Source of the DNA: Variovorax paradoxus
GTDB lineage: Bacteria > Pseudomonadota > Gammaproteobacteria > Burkholderiales > Burkholderiaceae_C
Length of the DNA stretch: 64,000 nucleotides
Assembly (NCBI GenBank): GCA_016806145.1
Contig: CP063166.1
Location: 2,604,001 to 2,668,000, forward strand
Reading direction: 5' to 3'
Made by a program: the position numbers and the translations under genes. The notes beneath the pieces are model-generated. The model was not told the DNA's origin. It worked only from the letters and a program-made list of their open reading frames with translations, and searched no databases. This document shows positions 16,465 to 25,315 of this stretch, piece by piece; position 1 is the first letter of the stretch; each line of letters starts with the position of its first letter.

Positions 16465-17430
16465 ATGAACCGACGTTCCCCCACCCTGCTCGGCGCCGCG
16501 CTGGCCCTGGCCCCTCTGCTGGGCCAGGCGCAGTCCTTCCCCGAGAAGCCGATCACCTTCGTCGTGCCCTTCGCGGCCGGCACCGCCACCGACCAGATCG
16601 CGCGTGCCCTCGGCAACGTCATCACGGCGGAGACCAAGCAGGCCGTCGTCATCGACAACCGCGCCGGCGCCAGCGGCTTCATCGCCTCGCAGTTCGTCGC
16701 CAAGGCGCCGGCCGACGGCTACACCGTGCTCATCACCACCAACACCACGCACGCGGCCAACGAGCATCTCTACAAGAAGCTGCCCTACGACCCGGTGAAG
16801 GACTTCGCGCCGGTCGCCGGCCTGGGCAAGGGCGGCCAGATCATGGTGGTGAACCCGTCTTCGAACGTGAAGAGCGTGGCCGACTTCATCGCGCTCGCGA
16901 AGAAGGAGCCGGGCAAGCTGAGCTTCGGCAGCGGCAGTTCGTCGAGCCGCATGGCCGGCGAGCTGCTGCAGCAGATGGCCGACATCAAGCTGCTGCACGT
17001 GCCCTACAAGAGCAACACCCTGGCCGTGACCGACCTGCTCGGCGGCCAGATCGACATGATGATCACCGACACCGCCACCGGCCTGCCGCAGGTCAAGGGC
17101 GGCAAGCTGCGCGCGCTCGGCATGTCGAGCGCCAGCCGCTCGCCGCTCGCGCCCGACGTGCCCACCATCGCCGAGGCCGGCGTCAAGGGTTACGAGATGG
17201 GCTACTGGTTCGCCGCCTACGCCCCCGCGAAGACCCCGCCGGCCGTGGTCAAGCGCCTCAACGAATTGCTGGTGAAGGCCGCGAAGAGCGACAGCGCGAA
17301 GACCGCCTTCTACGAGCCGAGCGGCACCGAGGTCTTCACCACCACGCCCGAGGAACTGGCGAAGTTCCAGGCCGGTGAATCGCAGAAGTGGGGCCGCATC
17401 GTGAAGGCGGCCGGCATCGAGGCCGAATGA
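16465..17430 (+). CDS. Bug/TctC family substrate-binding protein
   Basis: The product has 321 residues, with GGAGA before the ATG. The signal peptide ends in LLGQAQS. Family segments are FPEKPITFVVPFAAGTATDQ, VIDNRAGASGFIASQFVAKA and DLLGGQIDMMITDTATGLPQ. It is the third gene of the LysR-controlled AtuA-like unit and probably supplies that pathway's carboxylic acid. It ends before an intergenic hairpin repeat. Confidence 0.92.
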   Translation: MNRRSPTLLGAALALAPLLGQAQSFPEKPITFVVPFAAGTATDQIARALGNVITAETKQAVVIDNRAGASGFIASQFVAKAPADGYTVLITTNTTHAANEHLYKKLPYDPVKDFAPVAGLGKGGQIMVVNPSSNVKSVADFIALAKKEPGKLSFGSGSSSSRMAGELLQQMADIKLLHVPYKSNTLAVTDLLGGQIDMMITDTATGLPQVKGGKLRALGMSSASRSPLAPDVPTIAEAGVKGYEMGYWFAAYAPAKTPPAVVKRLNELLVKAAKSDSAKTAFYEPSGTEVFTTTPEELAKFQAGESQKWGRIVKAAGIEAE

Positions 17431-17479
17431 GTAGCGAGGCCGGGCTGGCCGATACGAACTCGCCTTCGATGAAATAGAT

Positions 17480-17539
17480 CCGTTCACGCTGAGCCTGTCG
17501 AAGCGCCGCGCGAGGCTTCGACAAGCTCAGCCCGAACGG
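17480..17539. repeat. Dispersed hairpin repeat, copy 1
   Basis: This 60-bp inverted repeat starts CCGTTCACGCTGAGCCTGTC and ends CTCAGCCCGAACGG, with a short GC-rich loop. Nearly the same element occurs at 47021-47080, and a half element at 61281-61349. It lies just after the Bug gene and may serve as its terminator. The remaining intergenic sequence to 17674 holds nothing else I can identify. Confidence 0.8.
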
Positions 17540-17674
17540 GTGCTGTCGATCGACGGCGACACCCTACGAGGCCCGGCACGTCAGATACGCCTTCGCGGAG
17601 ATCGGCGCCGCACCGGCCGTCGCTCGCATTCAACGGGCGCCGGCCATCCATCCAGCAAAAAACAGGAGACAGAC

Positions 17675-19771
17675 ATGAATCGATGGAGCCTCGCGGCTGC
17701 CAGCGCGGTCACGGCCGCGCTTTTTCTGACCGCCTGCGGCGGCAGCGGTGGAGGCGGCGGCGGCCTGCTGCTGCCCCCGCCCGCCAGCAACCCGCCCGCC
17801 ACCAACCCACCGCCCGCGGCCAGCGCGCCCAAGTACACGCTCTCGATCGCCAAGACCGAGGACGTGCCCGGCAGCTTCGGCAGCGCCGGCGCCTACGAGA
17901 AGATCACCGGCACCTTCACCGGCGAGGTCGATCCCAAGGATACGCACAACGCCATCATCCAGGACCTTGCGCTCGCGCCGACCAATGCCAATGGCAAGGT
18001 CGAATACAAGTCCGAGTTCGTGCTCTTCAAGCCCAAGGACATGAGCAAGGCCAGCGGCGTGCTGCGCTACGACGCGCCCAACCGCGGCAACATCGTCAAC
18101 CTCGATCCCTACTTCGCATCGCGCGGCTACGTGTTCCTCACCGCCGCCTGGCAGGGCGACGTGCCCGCCGCCGCCGGCAAGGTCACGCTGACCGTGCCCG
18201 TGGCGAAGAACCCCGATGGCAGCACCATCACCGGCCCCTACCGCGCCGAGCTGCTGCCCACCGTGGCCACCGGCGATTCGCTGCCGCTGCCCGGCGGCCC
18301 GTTCAATGCCGCGATGCAGGCCTATGCCACCGCCAGCCTCGACAACACGAAGCCGGGCTACGTGCTCACGCGCCGCATCAACGAGGAAGACGCGCGCCAG
18401 CTCATCCCGGCCAGCGAATGGAAGTTCGCCAAGTGCGCCGCCGGCAACCCGTTCCCGGGCACGCCCGACGAGACCAGCGTGTGTCTCAAGGCCGGCTGGG
18501 ACCCGGCCTACATGTACGAGCTCGTCTACGTCGCCAAGGACCCCAAGGTCATGGGCCTGGGCCTCGCGGCGCTGCGCGACATGATCGCCTTCTTCCACCA
18601 CGAGGCCAGCGATGCCGCCGGCACCGTCAACCCCGTGGCCAGCGCCATTCGCAACACCATTGCATCGGGCGTGTCGCAGTGCGGAAACTTCATGAAGACC
18701 TTCGTGCACCTCGGCTTCAACGAGGACCGCGCGGGCCGCAAGGTGTTCGACGGCGTGTTCGCGCAGATCGCCGCGCGCCAGACCAACATCAACACCCGCT
18801 TCGCCATTCCGGGCGGCGGCGGTGGCGTGCGCAGCGACCACACCGCCTTTGGCCAGGCCGGCACGCGCGGCCTGTCGAAGGACTACGTCGACGACGTGGC
18901 CCAGCGCCGCGGCGGCATCCTGTCGCGCTGCGAAGCGACCGGCACCTGCCCCAAGCTCTTCATCGGCTTCAGCGGCACCGAGTTCTACGTGCTGCAGGGC
19001 TCGCCGCTCCTGACCGACGCCTGGGGCACCACCGACCTCGCGCAGCCCGCCAATGCGCGCGTGTACTACTACGCCAGCAGCCATCACCTGCTGGGCCTGC
19101 CCTCGATGCCCGGCAGCGCGGCCGGCGCGCTCTACGCCACCAACGGCAATGCCGGCGTGATCCCCGTGGTGCGCGCGCTCTACCAGAACCTCGAGGACTG
19201 GGTCGTGAAGGGCACCAACCCGCCCGACAGCCAGGTGCCAAAGCTCGCCGACAGCACCCTGGTGCGGCCGCAGCAGGTGAAGTTCCCGGCCATTCCGGGC
19301 GTGGCCTATACCGGGCTGGTCAACACCTTCTCGCTGCTCGACTGGGGCCCGAGCTACCGTCCGCAGGACGAGAGCGGCATTCCCACCCAGGTGCCGCCGG
19401 CCTACCTGGGCCGCGACTACGCCATCCTCGTGCCGCAGGTCGATGCCGACGGCAACGACATCGCCGGCATTCGCAGTCTCGACGTGGCCGTGCCGCTGGG
19501 CACCAACACCGGCTGGAACTACACCAGCAAGCCCACCACCATCGACCAGGCCGGCCTGTTCGGCGCGTACTTCCCGTTCGCCAGGACCACCGCCGCGCGC
19601 ACCGGCAGCGGCGATCCGCGCCTGTCGCTGCAGGAGCGCTACACCAACCAGGCGGGCTACGTGTCGGCCGTGACTGCCGCCGCCAACGACCTCGTCGCCC
19701 GGCGCTTCATGCTGCGCGTGGATGCCGACGCGGCGATCGCCGCCGCGGCCGCCACGCCGGTGCTGCCCTAA
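17675..19771 (+). CDS. Lipoprotein alpha/beta hydrolase domain protein (Abhydrolase_10-like)
   Basis: The product has 698 residues, with AGGAGA before the ATG at 17675. The N-terminus is a lipoprotein signal peptide (LFLTACGGS), then a Gly-rich and Pro/Ala-rich linker of about 30 residues. The body begins SIAKTEDVPGSFGSAGAYEK and carries a nucleophile-elbow-like GVSQCG at about Ser334, consistent with the large secreted hydrolase family PF20091. Other landmarks are FVHLGFNEDRAGRKVFDGV and YYYASSHHLLG, the latter offering a possible catalytic His. The leader and linker resemble those of the carboxylesterase at 45205. Its substrate is unknown. Confidence 0.75.
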   Translation: MNRWSLAAASAVTAALFLTACGGSGGGGGGLLLPPPASNPPATNPPPAASAPKYTLSIAKTEDVPGSFGSAGAYEKITGTFTGEVDPKDTHNAIIQDLALAPTNANGKVEYKSEFVLFKPKDMSKASGVLRYDAPNRGNIVNLDPYFASRGYVFLTAAWQGDVPAAAGKVTLTVPVAKNPDGSTITGPYRAELLPTVATGDSLPLPGGPFNAAMQAYATASLDNTKPGYVLTRRINEEDARQLIPASEWKFAKCAAGNPFPGTPDETSVCLKAGWDPAYMYELVYVAKDPKVMGLGLAALRDMIAFFHHEASDAAGTVNPVASAIRNTIASGVSQCGNFMKTFVHLGFNEDRAGRKVFDGVFAQIAARQTNINTRFAIPGGGGGVRSDHTAFGQAGTRGLSKDYVDDVAQRRGGILSRCEATGTCPKLFIGFSGTEFYVLQGSPLLTDAWGTTDLAQPANARVYYYASSHHLLGLPSMPGSAAGALYATNGNAGVIPVVRALYQNLEDWVVKGTNPPDSQVPKLADSTLVRPQQVKFPAIPGVAYTGLVNTFSLLDWGPSYRPQDESGIPTQVPPAYLGRDYAILVPQVDADGNDIAGIRSLDVAVPLGTNTGWNYTSKPTTIDQAGLFGAYFPFARTTAARTGSGDPRLSLQERYTNQAGYVSAVTAAANDLVARRFMLRVDADAAIAAAAATPVLP

Positions 19772-20574
19772 GCCTCGGCGGCAGCCTGGGCTTCGGCCGG
19801 TGCCTGGTGCACCCCGAAGCCCGAGCGGCCCGGCGCGATGTCGGGCCGCAGGGTGAGGGCGGGAATCTCGTAGTCGCCATGGTTCTGGCGGCGAAACGGG
19901 ATCGGCGCCGTGCTGAACAGCGTGTCCATCCTCGCCCCCAGTTCCTGCTCGATGTGCGCATAGGCCGCCGCATCGACCTTGCCCGTGCGGTGCACCACGT
20001 AGGGCGGTAGCACCTCGAAGCCCGGGTAGTAGAGGATCCCGTGATGGATCGGGAACAGCAGGTCTTCCATCGGCCCGTTGATGCCGCGCGGCGCGTAATG
20101 CGAGGCCCAGCCACCCGTGGTGGTGACCACCATCGCGCGCTTGCCCGCCATCGAGCCTTCGCCGAAGCGGTCGCCCCAGTGGCTGTCGGAATGCTCGCCC
20201 ACCCCGTAGGCGAAGCCATAGGCATAGATGCGCTCGATCCAGCCCTTGAGGATCGCCGGCATCGAATACCACCAGAGCGGAAACTGCAGGATCACCGCGT
20301 CGGCCCACAGCAGCTTCTGCTGCTCGGCCTCGATGTCGGCCGCCTGCGTGCCGGTTTCGAAGGCGCGCAGCGAATCGAGCGCGGGGTCGAAGGGGGCAGC
20401 CGCGTCGCGCGCCGGAAAGTCAGCCGCTTCGAGCGTGGGCTTCCAGCGCATCGCATAGAGATCGGAGGTGCGCACCGAATGGCCCTGCGCCTCGAGCCGA
20501 TCGCGCATGAAGCGATGCAGCGAGCCGTTGAGCGAGGCGGGTTCGGGATGCGCGAGCACGAGGAGTACGTTCAT
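19768..20574 (-). CDS. NAD(P)H dehydrogenase (quinone), flavodoxin-like fold
   Basis: The product has 268 residues. MNVLLVLAHPEPASLNGSLH is the FMN/FAD phosphate loop start of the NQO1/MdaB-like family. LWADAVILQFPLWWYSMPAI is the second hallmark, and TTTGGWASHYAPRG contacts the flavin. These enzymes carry out two-electron reduction of quinones or nitroaromatics. Its stop overlaps the stop of the convergent hydrolase gene. A divergent LysR gene lies about 100 bases from its start and probably regulates it. Confidence 0.88.
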   Translation of the reverse strand: MNVLLVLAHPEPASLNGSLHRFMRDRLEAQGHSVRTSDLYAMRWKPTLEAADFPARDAAAPFDPALDSLRAFETGTQAADIEAEQQKLLWADAVILQFPLWWYSMPAILKGWIERIYAYGFAYGVGEHSDSHWGDRFGEGSMAGKRAMVVTTTGGWASHYAPRGINGPMEDLLFPIHHGILYYPGFEVLPPYVVHRTGKVDAAAYAHIEQELGARMDTLFSTAPIPFRRQNHGDYEIPALTLRPDIAPGRSGFGVHQAPAEAQAAAEA

Positions 20575-20675
20575 GGATTCACCTGAGGTCGGAAGAAAAG
20601 AAGAGGAGCGATGACCGCAGGTTAGGCAGCGTGGCGATATATTGGAAATGAATAGTTCGAATTCCAGGAATTGCC

Positions 20676-21575
20676 ATGAACAATTGGAGCCGTCTCGACC
20701 TCAACCTGCTGCTTACGCTCGACACCCTACTGGCCGAGCGCAACGTCACCCGCGCGGCCAAGCGACTGAACCTCTCGCAGCCTTCGGTGAGCGTGCAGCT
20801 CGCCAAGCTGCGCGAGGTGTTCAAGGACCCGTTGCTCGTGCCCGCCCAGCGCGGCATGCGGCCCACCGCGCGCGCCGGCGAGTTGCGCGAGCCGCTGCGC
20901 GAGGCCCTCGAATCGCTGGGCCGCGCCGTCGCGCCCAGCAAGCCCTTCGACCCCGCCGAGGCCACCACCACCTGGCGCATGGCCGCCGCCGACTATGCCG
21001 AGTCGGCCATCCTGCTGCCCGCGCTCGCCGCCATCCGCGCCGCCGCGCCCCACACCCGTCTGGCCGTGGTCGAGGCCGTGCCGCTGCGCATGGCGCGGCA
21101 GCTGGAGCAGGGCGAAGTCGATCTTTTCTTTCATACCAGCGTGGGCGCGCCGGCGGGACTGCATCGGCGTGTGCTGTTCCACGAGCGTTATGTGCTCGCC
21201 GGTCGCGCCGGCCATCCGCGGCTGAAGCGTCGGCCCACGCTCGCGCAGTTCTGCGCGCTCGAGCACGTCGTCGTATCGCTGAGCGGCGGCGGCTTCAGCG
21301 GGCCCACCGATGACGCGCTGGCCGAGAAGGGCCTCACGCGGCGCGTGGCGCTGTCGGTCCCGCACTTCCTTTTCATGATCTCGGTGCTGCAGACCACCGA
21401 CATGGTCGCGATGCTGCCCGAGCGGCTGGCGCGCGGGGCCGCGGGGCTACGCGTGGTGGAGGCGCCGCTGGAGGTGCCGGGGTATGAGATGGCGATGCTT
21501 TGGCATGAGAGGAAGCATCGGGATGCGGGGCATCGGTGGGTGAGGGAGAGGGTGGTGGATGGGGTGAAAATTTAG
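20676..21575 (+). CDS. LysR family regulator
   Basis: The product has 299 residues. The helix-turn-helix start RLDLNLLLTLDTLLAERNVT with LNLSQPSVSVQLAKLREVF marks the NodD/NahR-like branch. The effector domain follows (TWRMAAADYAESAILLPAL). It faces the quinone reductase gene; the 101-bp gap contains TGGAA (20643) and TTCCA (20662) half sites around TTCGAA/GAATTC palindromes. Its stop overlaps that of the convergent zinc-ribbon gene. Confidence 0.92.
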   Translation: MNNWSRLDLNLLLTLDTLLAERNVTRAAKRLNLSQPSVSVQLAKLREVFKDPLLVPAQRGMRPTARAGELREPLREALESLGRAVAPSKPFDPAEATTTWRMAAADYAESAILLPALAAIRAAAPHTRLAVVEAVPLRMARQLEQGEVDLFFHTSVGAPAGLHRRVLFHERYVLAGRAGHPRLKRRPTLAQFCALEHVVVSLSGGGFSGPTDDALAEKGLTRRVALSVPHFLFMISVLQTTDMVAMLPERLARGAAGLRVVEAPLEVPGYEMAMLWHERKHRDAGHRWVRERVVDGVKI

Positions 21576-22282
21576 GCACCAGCTCTCATCGCAAGCTTCT
21601 TGTGCAGCTTTGCAGCGAGATCAAGCCTCGCGGCTTGCAGCAGTGCGTCGGACGGAGCAGGTTCAGACAACGGTTTGAACATCTCGGTGATGTTGGCCAG
21701 TATTTGGGCGGGAGTCATGATGACTCCCCAAGGAATAGCCCACCAGCCAAGCAATGAGCAGAAGACGATGGAGCCCAGGTTTGTTTTTCTTCCGCACGAA
21801 TGGCAGCAGATGTGCGTTCGGTTGGTCCATTGAGTGAAGATGCCTGCCGACCAGACCCGGTAGTAGCGCCGCACTTCTGTCTTTGAGCCCGCTTGCTGGC
21901 ATTCCGGACACGTACCGTTCTTTATGCTGAATGCGTGGCTAAGAATCTCTTCATTCGAGATGTCCTCGGATATTTCAAGCAGACGCGCATTCCGCAAACA
22001 TGCCTTGCTGCAGAAGCGCTGCCCTTCATCTAAAAGCGCAGAGAACCTTGCAGAGCTTCCACAGAAATCGCACTCGTTTGTACCTTTGGTCTGCCGATAA
22101 GAGGCCTTCCTTGCTTGCAGCACGAGCGGCTGCAAAGTCAAGTCTTCGATTCCACGGGATTTGAGCAACAAGAGGATCGCCTCTTTTGCTTCGTCCGCCA
22201 AGTCTGTGGTTGCGTATCGTCGCAAGAGGTCCTCGGTTTCGTCATTCCGAAACCGCTCCAAGAAGTATTCCTTTGGATACAC
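21572..22282 (-). CDS. Zinc-ribbon membrane protein of unknown function
   Basis: I do not recognise this protein by name. From the GTG at 22282, which has GAGGG upstream, it has 236 residues; ATGs at 22348 and 22441 would add poorly supported N-terminal residues. It begins VYPKEYFLERFRNDETEDLL and has a Cys pair set CDFCGSS with FCSKACL. A second zinc site is CPECQQAG with CCHSCGRKTN, and one hydrophobic segment follows (SIVFCSLLGWWAIPWGVIM). Two zinc sites plus a membrane segment suggest a small membrane-linked regulator or adaptor. It opens a stretch of lower GC than the flanking genes. Confidence 0.65.
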   Translation of the reverse strand: MYPKEYFLERFRNDETEDLLRRYATTDLADEAKEAILLLLKSRGIEDLTLQPLVLQARKASYRQTKGTNECDFCGSSARFSALLDEGQRFCSKACLRNARLLEISEDISNEEILSHAFSIKNGTCPECQQAGSKTEVRRYYRVWSAGIFTQWTNRTHICCHSCGRKTNLGSIVFCSLLGWWAIPWGVIMTPAQILANITEMFKPLSEPAPSDALLQAARLDLAAKLHKKLAMRAGA

Positions 22283-22507
22283 GCCTCGATCCCTCGGTGA
22301 GCTATAGAAATGTTTAACGAAGTGTATCCGGCGACGGCTGCGAGGCATTCCAGCCGGAGCGTTGCTCGCCCCGGGAGATCGAGTCGCTCTTGAGCGGTGT
22401 TGGTGAATGAGCGGATGCAGCTTGCTAATGTGGTTGGCCACTGCTTGGTGACCAGCGGAACATGGCAGCCTGGGAACGCCACTGAAAAGGGTGCGCCCCT
22501 CGTCTGC

Positions 22508-22771
22508 TCACCTTGAGCGAGTTGCCGAGCGTTGAAATAGATCCCTCGCTTCTCGGGCCAATTCATAGGCCAGCCAGATCACGTTGTTGAGATGCGTTCC
22601 CTCTGCATCCCCGCGCCAATGACTTCCACTTCCATGGCAACACCAAAGCAGCGAGTTCAACTGCTCCAGCTTGTTCTCCAGAAGATCCTCCGGCCCGGGC
22701 CCCGTGTGTGTGGGCGCTGCCGCGTTGCGAGATACCGGCGCGCGACGCCGGGCCATAATCCGTCTAGCCAT
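22508..22771 (-). CDS. Small hypothetical protein
   Basis: The product has 87 residues, with a clear AGGAG site eight bases before the ATG at 22771. The N-terminus is strongly basic (MARRIMARRRAPVSRNAA). The C-terminal half is amphipathic with Trp and Cys (NSLLWCCHGSGSHWRG; NNVIWLAYELAREARDLF). I see no family I can name. The ribosome site and helical pattern support expression. Confidence 0.6.
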   Translation of the reverse strand: MARRIMARRRAPVSRNAAAPTHTGPGPEDLLENKLEQLNSLLWCCHGSGSHWRGDAEGTHLNNVIWLAYELAREARDLFQRSATRSR

Positions 22772-22950
22772 TTGGTGTGCTCCTTTGAAAGATTGGCACG
22801 TCATGTGGTTAGACGGCCAGGGTGTGTCAGCACCTTGGCCGTCGCCTTTTGTGCCTCACGTTCGCCGCGATGCCCGATGCATCGACGGCCCGCCGCGAGG
22901 CGAAGCGGTTGATTCGTTCATCTATACGCTCAGGATGTCGTGTGTGCTGC

Positions 22951-23050
22951 CTTCCTTGCCCACATAGCGGGTCGTTGGGGGAGAAGGGCATCTACTGTAG
23001 AGATTTACAGCGCGGAAAAGGTGGCTGAATGCAAACTCTGTGCAAAGTCA
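22951..23050. repeat. 100-bp direct repeat, copy 1
   Basis: This segment starts CTTCCTTGCCCACA and ends TGCAAAGTCA. It recurs at 23853-23953 with roughly 85-90% identity by eye and one single-base indel. One frame reads VEIYSAEKVAECKLCAKS; in copy 2 the same frame reads VEIYNAEKVAECKPCAKS, with two silent and two replacement codon changes. The intergenic stretch 22772-23186 around it holds no ORF I can support. Confidence 0.85.
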
Positions 23051-23186
23051 CTAAAGTGCGCTTGCCGTTGGCGGTCGGACGGTGTGTGGTTGGCGACAGA
23101 CGAAGGGAGTTGGAAGGGGTAAACCAACGTCAGGCGAACGCTAACTGAGATACTTGCGCAGGAAATTCAAAATCCCCTCACAGTCC

Positions 23187-23432
23187 ATGGCAAGCAAATT
23201 CAAGTGTCGATGCGGCGCATTGATCCGCAAGAACCTTTATGAAGGAAGCGGTCTGCGTTTGCTGGTCGCTGAAGAGCTCACGGATGTTGCAAGCGAATCG
23301 ACGAGTGTTGATGCTCTCTTGGACCGCATCGTCGCTCAGTCGCCTATCGTTGCGATATGTTCACAATGTGGACTTCTTGCGATCGTCGACGACGTGGATC
23401 TGAAGGTTGTCTTTTACGCGCCTGTCCCGTAG
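23187..23432 (+). CDS. Small zinc-ribbon-like hypothetical protein
   Basis: The product has 81 residues. Two Cys pairs about 50 residues apart (FKCRCGALIRKN near the start; AICSQCGLLAIVDD near the end) suggest one zinc ribbon enclosing a helical segment (SVDALLDRIVAQSP). I recognise no family. It sits in the cassette bounded by the 100-bp direct repeats, next to a gene with an in-frame stop, in a lower-GC stretch. The size and context resemble orphan immunity genes, but that is only an impression. Confidence 0.6.
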   Translation: MASKFKCRCGALIRKNLYEGSGLRLLVAEELTDVASESTSVDALLDRIVAQSPIVAICSQCGLLAIVDDVDLKVVFYAPVP

Positions 23433-23466
23433 CGGTCAGAAAAAGCGGTCAAGAGCGAAAATCGCC

Positions 23467-23766
23467 GTGAAAGTGCAAAAAATCTGGGAGGTCGATGTCT
23501 GTCGGGATGGAGGTTCCTACAGCTTGTGCTTCGACGCAGATGACGGGCGTTGATACGAACTGTTCTTGCGGGTTCAGCTCCAGCAGAGTGGGCGGGCTAC
23601 CCACCATCCGCCAGTGATTTATCTAGAAGGGGTGGATGGCGGCAAAGTGGTGCAGGTGCTGACCTGGGTTGAAGTCCGACAGTTCGTGGCATCTCTGAAC
23701 TACGACAGCCCTCGCTTCATCGAGTTGCTGAAGGTTATTGCCATCGGGGGCGATCCTGCACGATAG
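23467..23766 (+). pseudogene. Small gene interrupted by an in-frame TGA
   Basis: From GTG 23467 the frame reads VKVQKIWEVDVCRDGGSYSL and on to CFDADDGR, then TGA at 23551-23553. It continues in the same frame as YELFLRVQLQQSGRA and further to TAG at 23764-23766. Composition and protein-like pattern are the same on both sides of the TGA. This is most simply a nonsense change (CGA to TGA). The whole product would be 99 residues, similar in size to immunity proteins; no family is recognised. A TTG at 23566 could restart translation but has no clear ribosome site. Confidence 0.6.
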
Positions 23767-23852
23767 CGCGCTCTTTTCGCCTTTGTCATTTCCGTTCTCC
23801 TCGCTCGGATTGAAACACTCAGCAAGGGATACGCTTTTCGGAGGCAAGGTCA

Positions 23853-23953
23853 CTTCCTTGCCCACACAGTGGGTCGTTGGGGGAGAGGGGGCATCTACCG
23901 TAGAGATCTACAACGCGGAAAAGGTGGCCGAATGCAAACCATGTGCAAAGTCA
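23853..23953. repeat. 100-bp direct repeat, copy 2
   Basis: This is the second copy of the 22951-23050 block, in the same orientation. The two copies bracket the cassette with the zinc-ribbon gene and the interrupted gene. The rest of 23767-24247 has no supported gene. A 28-codon minus-strand frame (24057-23971) containing IEIAGLMKYTVPGGG could be a fragment of a lost gene. Confidence 0.85.
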
Positions 23954-24247
23954 TGAGGGTGGCCTGAGGGTCAATAGAGGCTGTGTTCTCGGCGGCCGCC
24001 GCCAGGAACCGTGTACTTCATCAGTCCGGCGATCTCGATTTGGAAGTCTTGGAACATGCATGTGCGATGAAGCTGAAGGCTAGACTTTGGCTGTCAGGCA
24101 CGACCTGGCGGTCGTCGTCGCCTCGCAACGGCCCCTTTGTGTAAGCGAGCGCACCGATCGATGTGCAGATGACAATCGGCCCGCAAGCAGAAACCCGCCG
24201 TGGTCCTCGTCAGGCCAGATCCTCTCCGAAACTCTAGGCATTAAAAA

Positions 24248-24799
24248 ATGCGATCAGCTTTTTGCGTCTTGATTTCTGCAATCGCTTCGACTGCTGCGTT
24301 CGCGCAGCAGCCGCCTTTCGACCTGCCGCCACAGCAGGTTTCCCCGTCGTTTCAAGACGCCAAGACTCGCCCTACGGAAGCACAAGCCCGTAGGTTGGTT
24401 GAGCGAACGTACGCCTACTTCGCTGCGAAAGATGCAGGGCGCTTCGCGGACGCATATTCAACCTTCTCCGCAACTCAAAAGCAGACAGTGCCATTCGATG
24501 GATGGAAGGCCCAGCTCGAAAACTTCTATCGCGCGGCAGGAAGCGTGCAGGGGAGGAAGATTCAGAAGATCACTTGGTACAAGGATCCTCCGAACACCCA
24601 GCCCGGGGTTTATGCAGCTGTCGATTTCACCGGCCAGTTTCCCAATCTGAGCCTCTACTGCGGCTTCGTGGCATGGCGCCAGCAGGACGACGGGGCGCTC
24701 GAAATCGTTCGCGAGGAAGCGAACTCCATCGAGAAGTCGGTCGCGGAGAGGATGATTCCCGAAATGATGCAGCGCGCTCGAAATCAGTTTCGATGCTAG
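24248..24799 (+). CDS. DUF4019 domain protein, secreted
   Basis: The product has 183 residues with a Sec signal peptide (SAFCVLISAIASTAAFAQQ). The body matches my memory of the DUF4019 pattern: a helix RTYAYFAAKDAGRFADAYST, then WKAQLENFYRAAGSVQGRKI and WYKDPPNTQPGVYAAVDFTG, ending in IVREEANSI. The fold is SnoaL/NTF2-like, the function unknown, and the location periplasmic. The gene stands alone in the lower-GC region. Confidence 0.75.
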   Translation: MRSAFCVLISAIASTAAFAQQPPFDLPPQQVSPSFQDAKTRPTEAQARRLVERTYAYFAAKDAGRFADAYSTFSATQKQTVPFDGWKAQLENFYRAAGSVQGRKIQKITWYKDPPNTQPGVYAAVDFTGQFPNLSLYCGFVAWRQQDDGALEIVREEANSIEKSVAERMIPEMMQRARNQFRC

Positions 24800-25002
24800 G
24801 TGGGCTACCGTCCAAGCGGAGGCGATGAGCGCGATATGGTTGCGGGGATTGATCGGCCGCTATGTGTCAATAGAGAGGGCTGCAACAGGCCAAAAGTGGA
24901 GGCTCATCTTCGTCGAACGCGGCCGTCGACCAGAAATCTCGTAGGCGCGTGGTGAAGGCATCTTGATTCGCTGAGAGGCTGCAGGCATCGTGCCCACGAT
25001 GA

Positions 25003-25232
25003 ATGATGTGGACACGATGGATGGTGTGGTTAAGCTACAAGGCCCTGCTGGCCAAGGGCGTCGTCGAAGCTGGCTGCCTGACCCATGCGCAGCGCAAGTT
25101 CGGCGAGCTGCACACGGCCAATAAGAGTCAGATCGCAGAGGCTGGAATCCGGTACTCGCCCGGCTCTACGAGATCGAGCGCGAGGTGAGGGACTTGGACG
25201 CAGATGAGCGGCGCCAAATCCGGCAAATCTGA
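25003..25232 (+). pseudogene. IS66-family transposase remnant
   Basis: The frame starting near 25003 reads SYKALLAKGVVEAGCLTHAQ, then RKFGELHTANKSQIAE, which matches the catalytic-region segment of IS66 TnpC (YKALF..GVTELGCLAHARR). After a frameshift around 25140-25163 the match continues as LYEIEREVRDLDADERRQIR from 25164 to the TGA at 25230. Both ends of the transposase and the terminal inverted repeats are absent. It is evidence of past insertion in this island. Confidence 0.75.
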
Positions 25233-25315
25233 GATACGTCCTCTTGCGCCTTCCGACGCAGCCGCGTAGGCGCATCCAGGAACTGCCGCCTCACCACTGG
25301 ACACCGTCGACTTGA

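Noticed and set aside
23971..24057. 28-codon minus-strand frame with IEIAGLMKYTVPGGG
   Set aside because: It looks protein-like but is too short, has no ribosome site and matches no family. It is mentioned only as a possible fragment.
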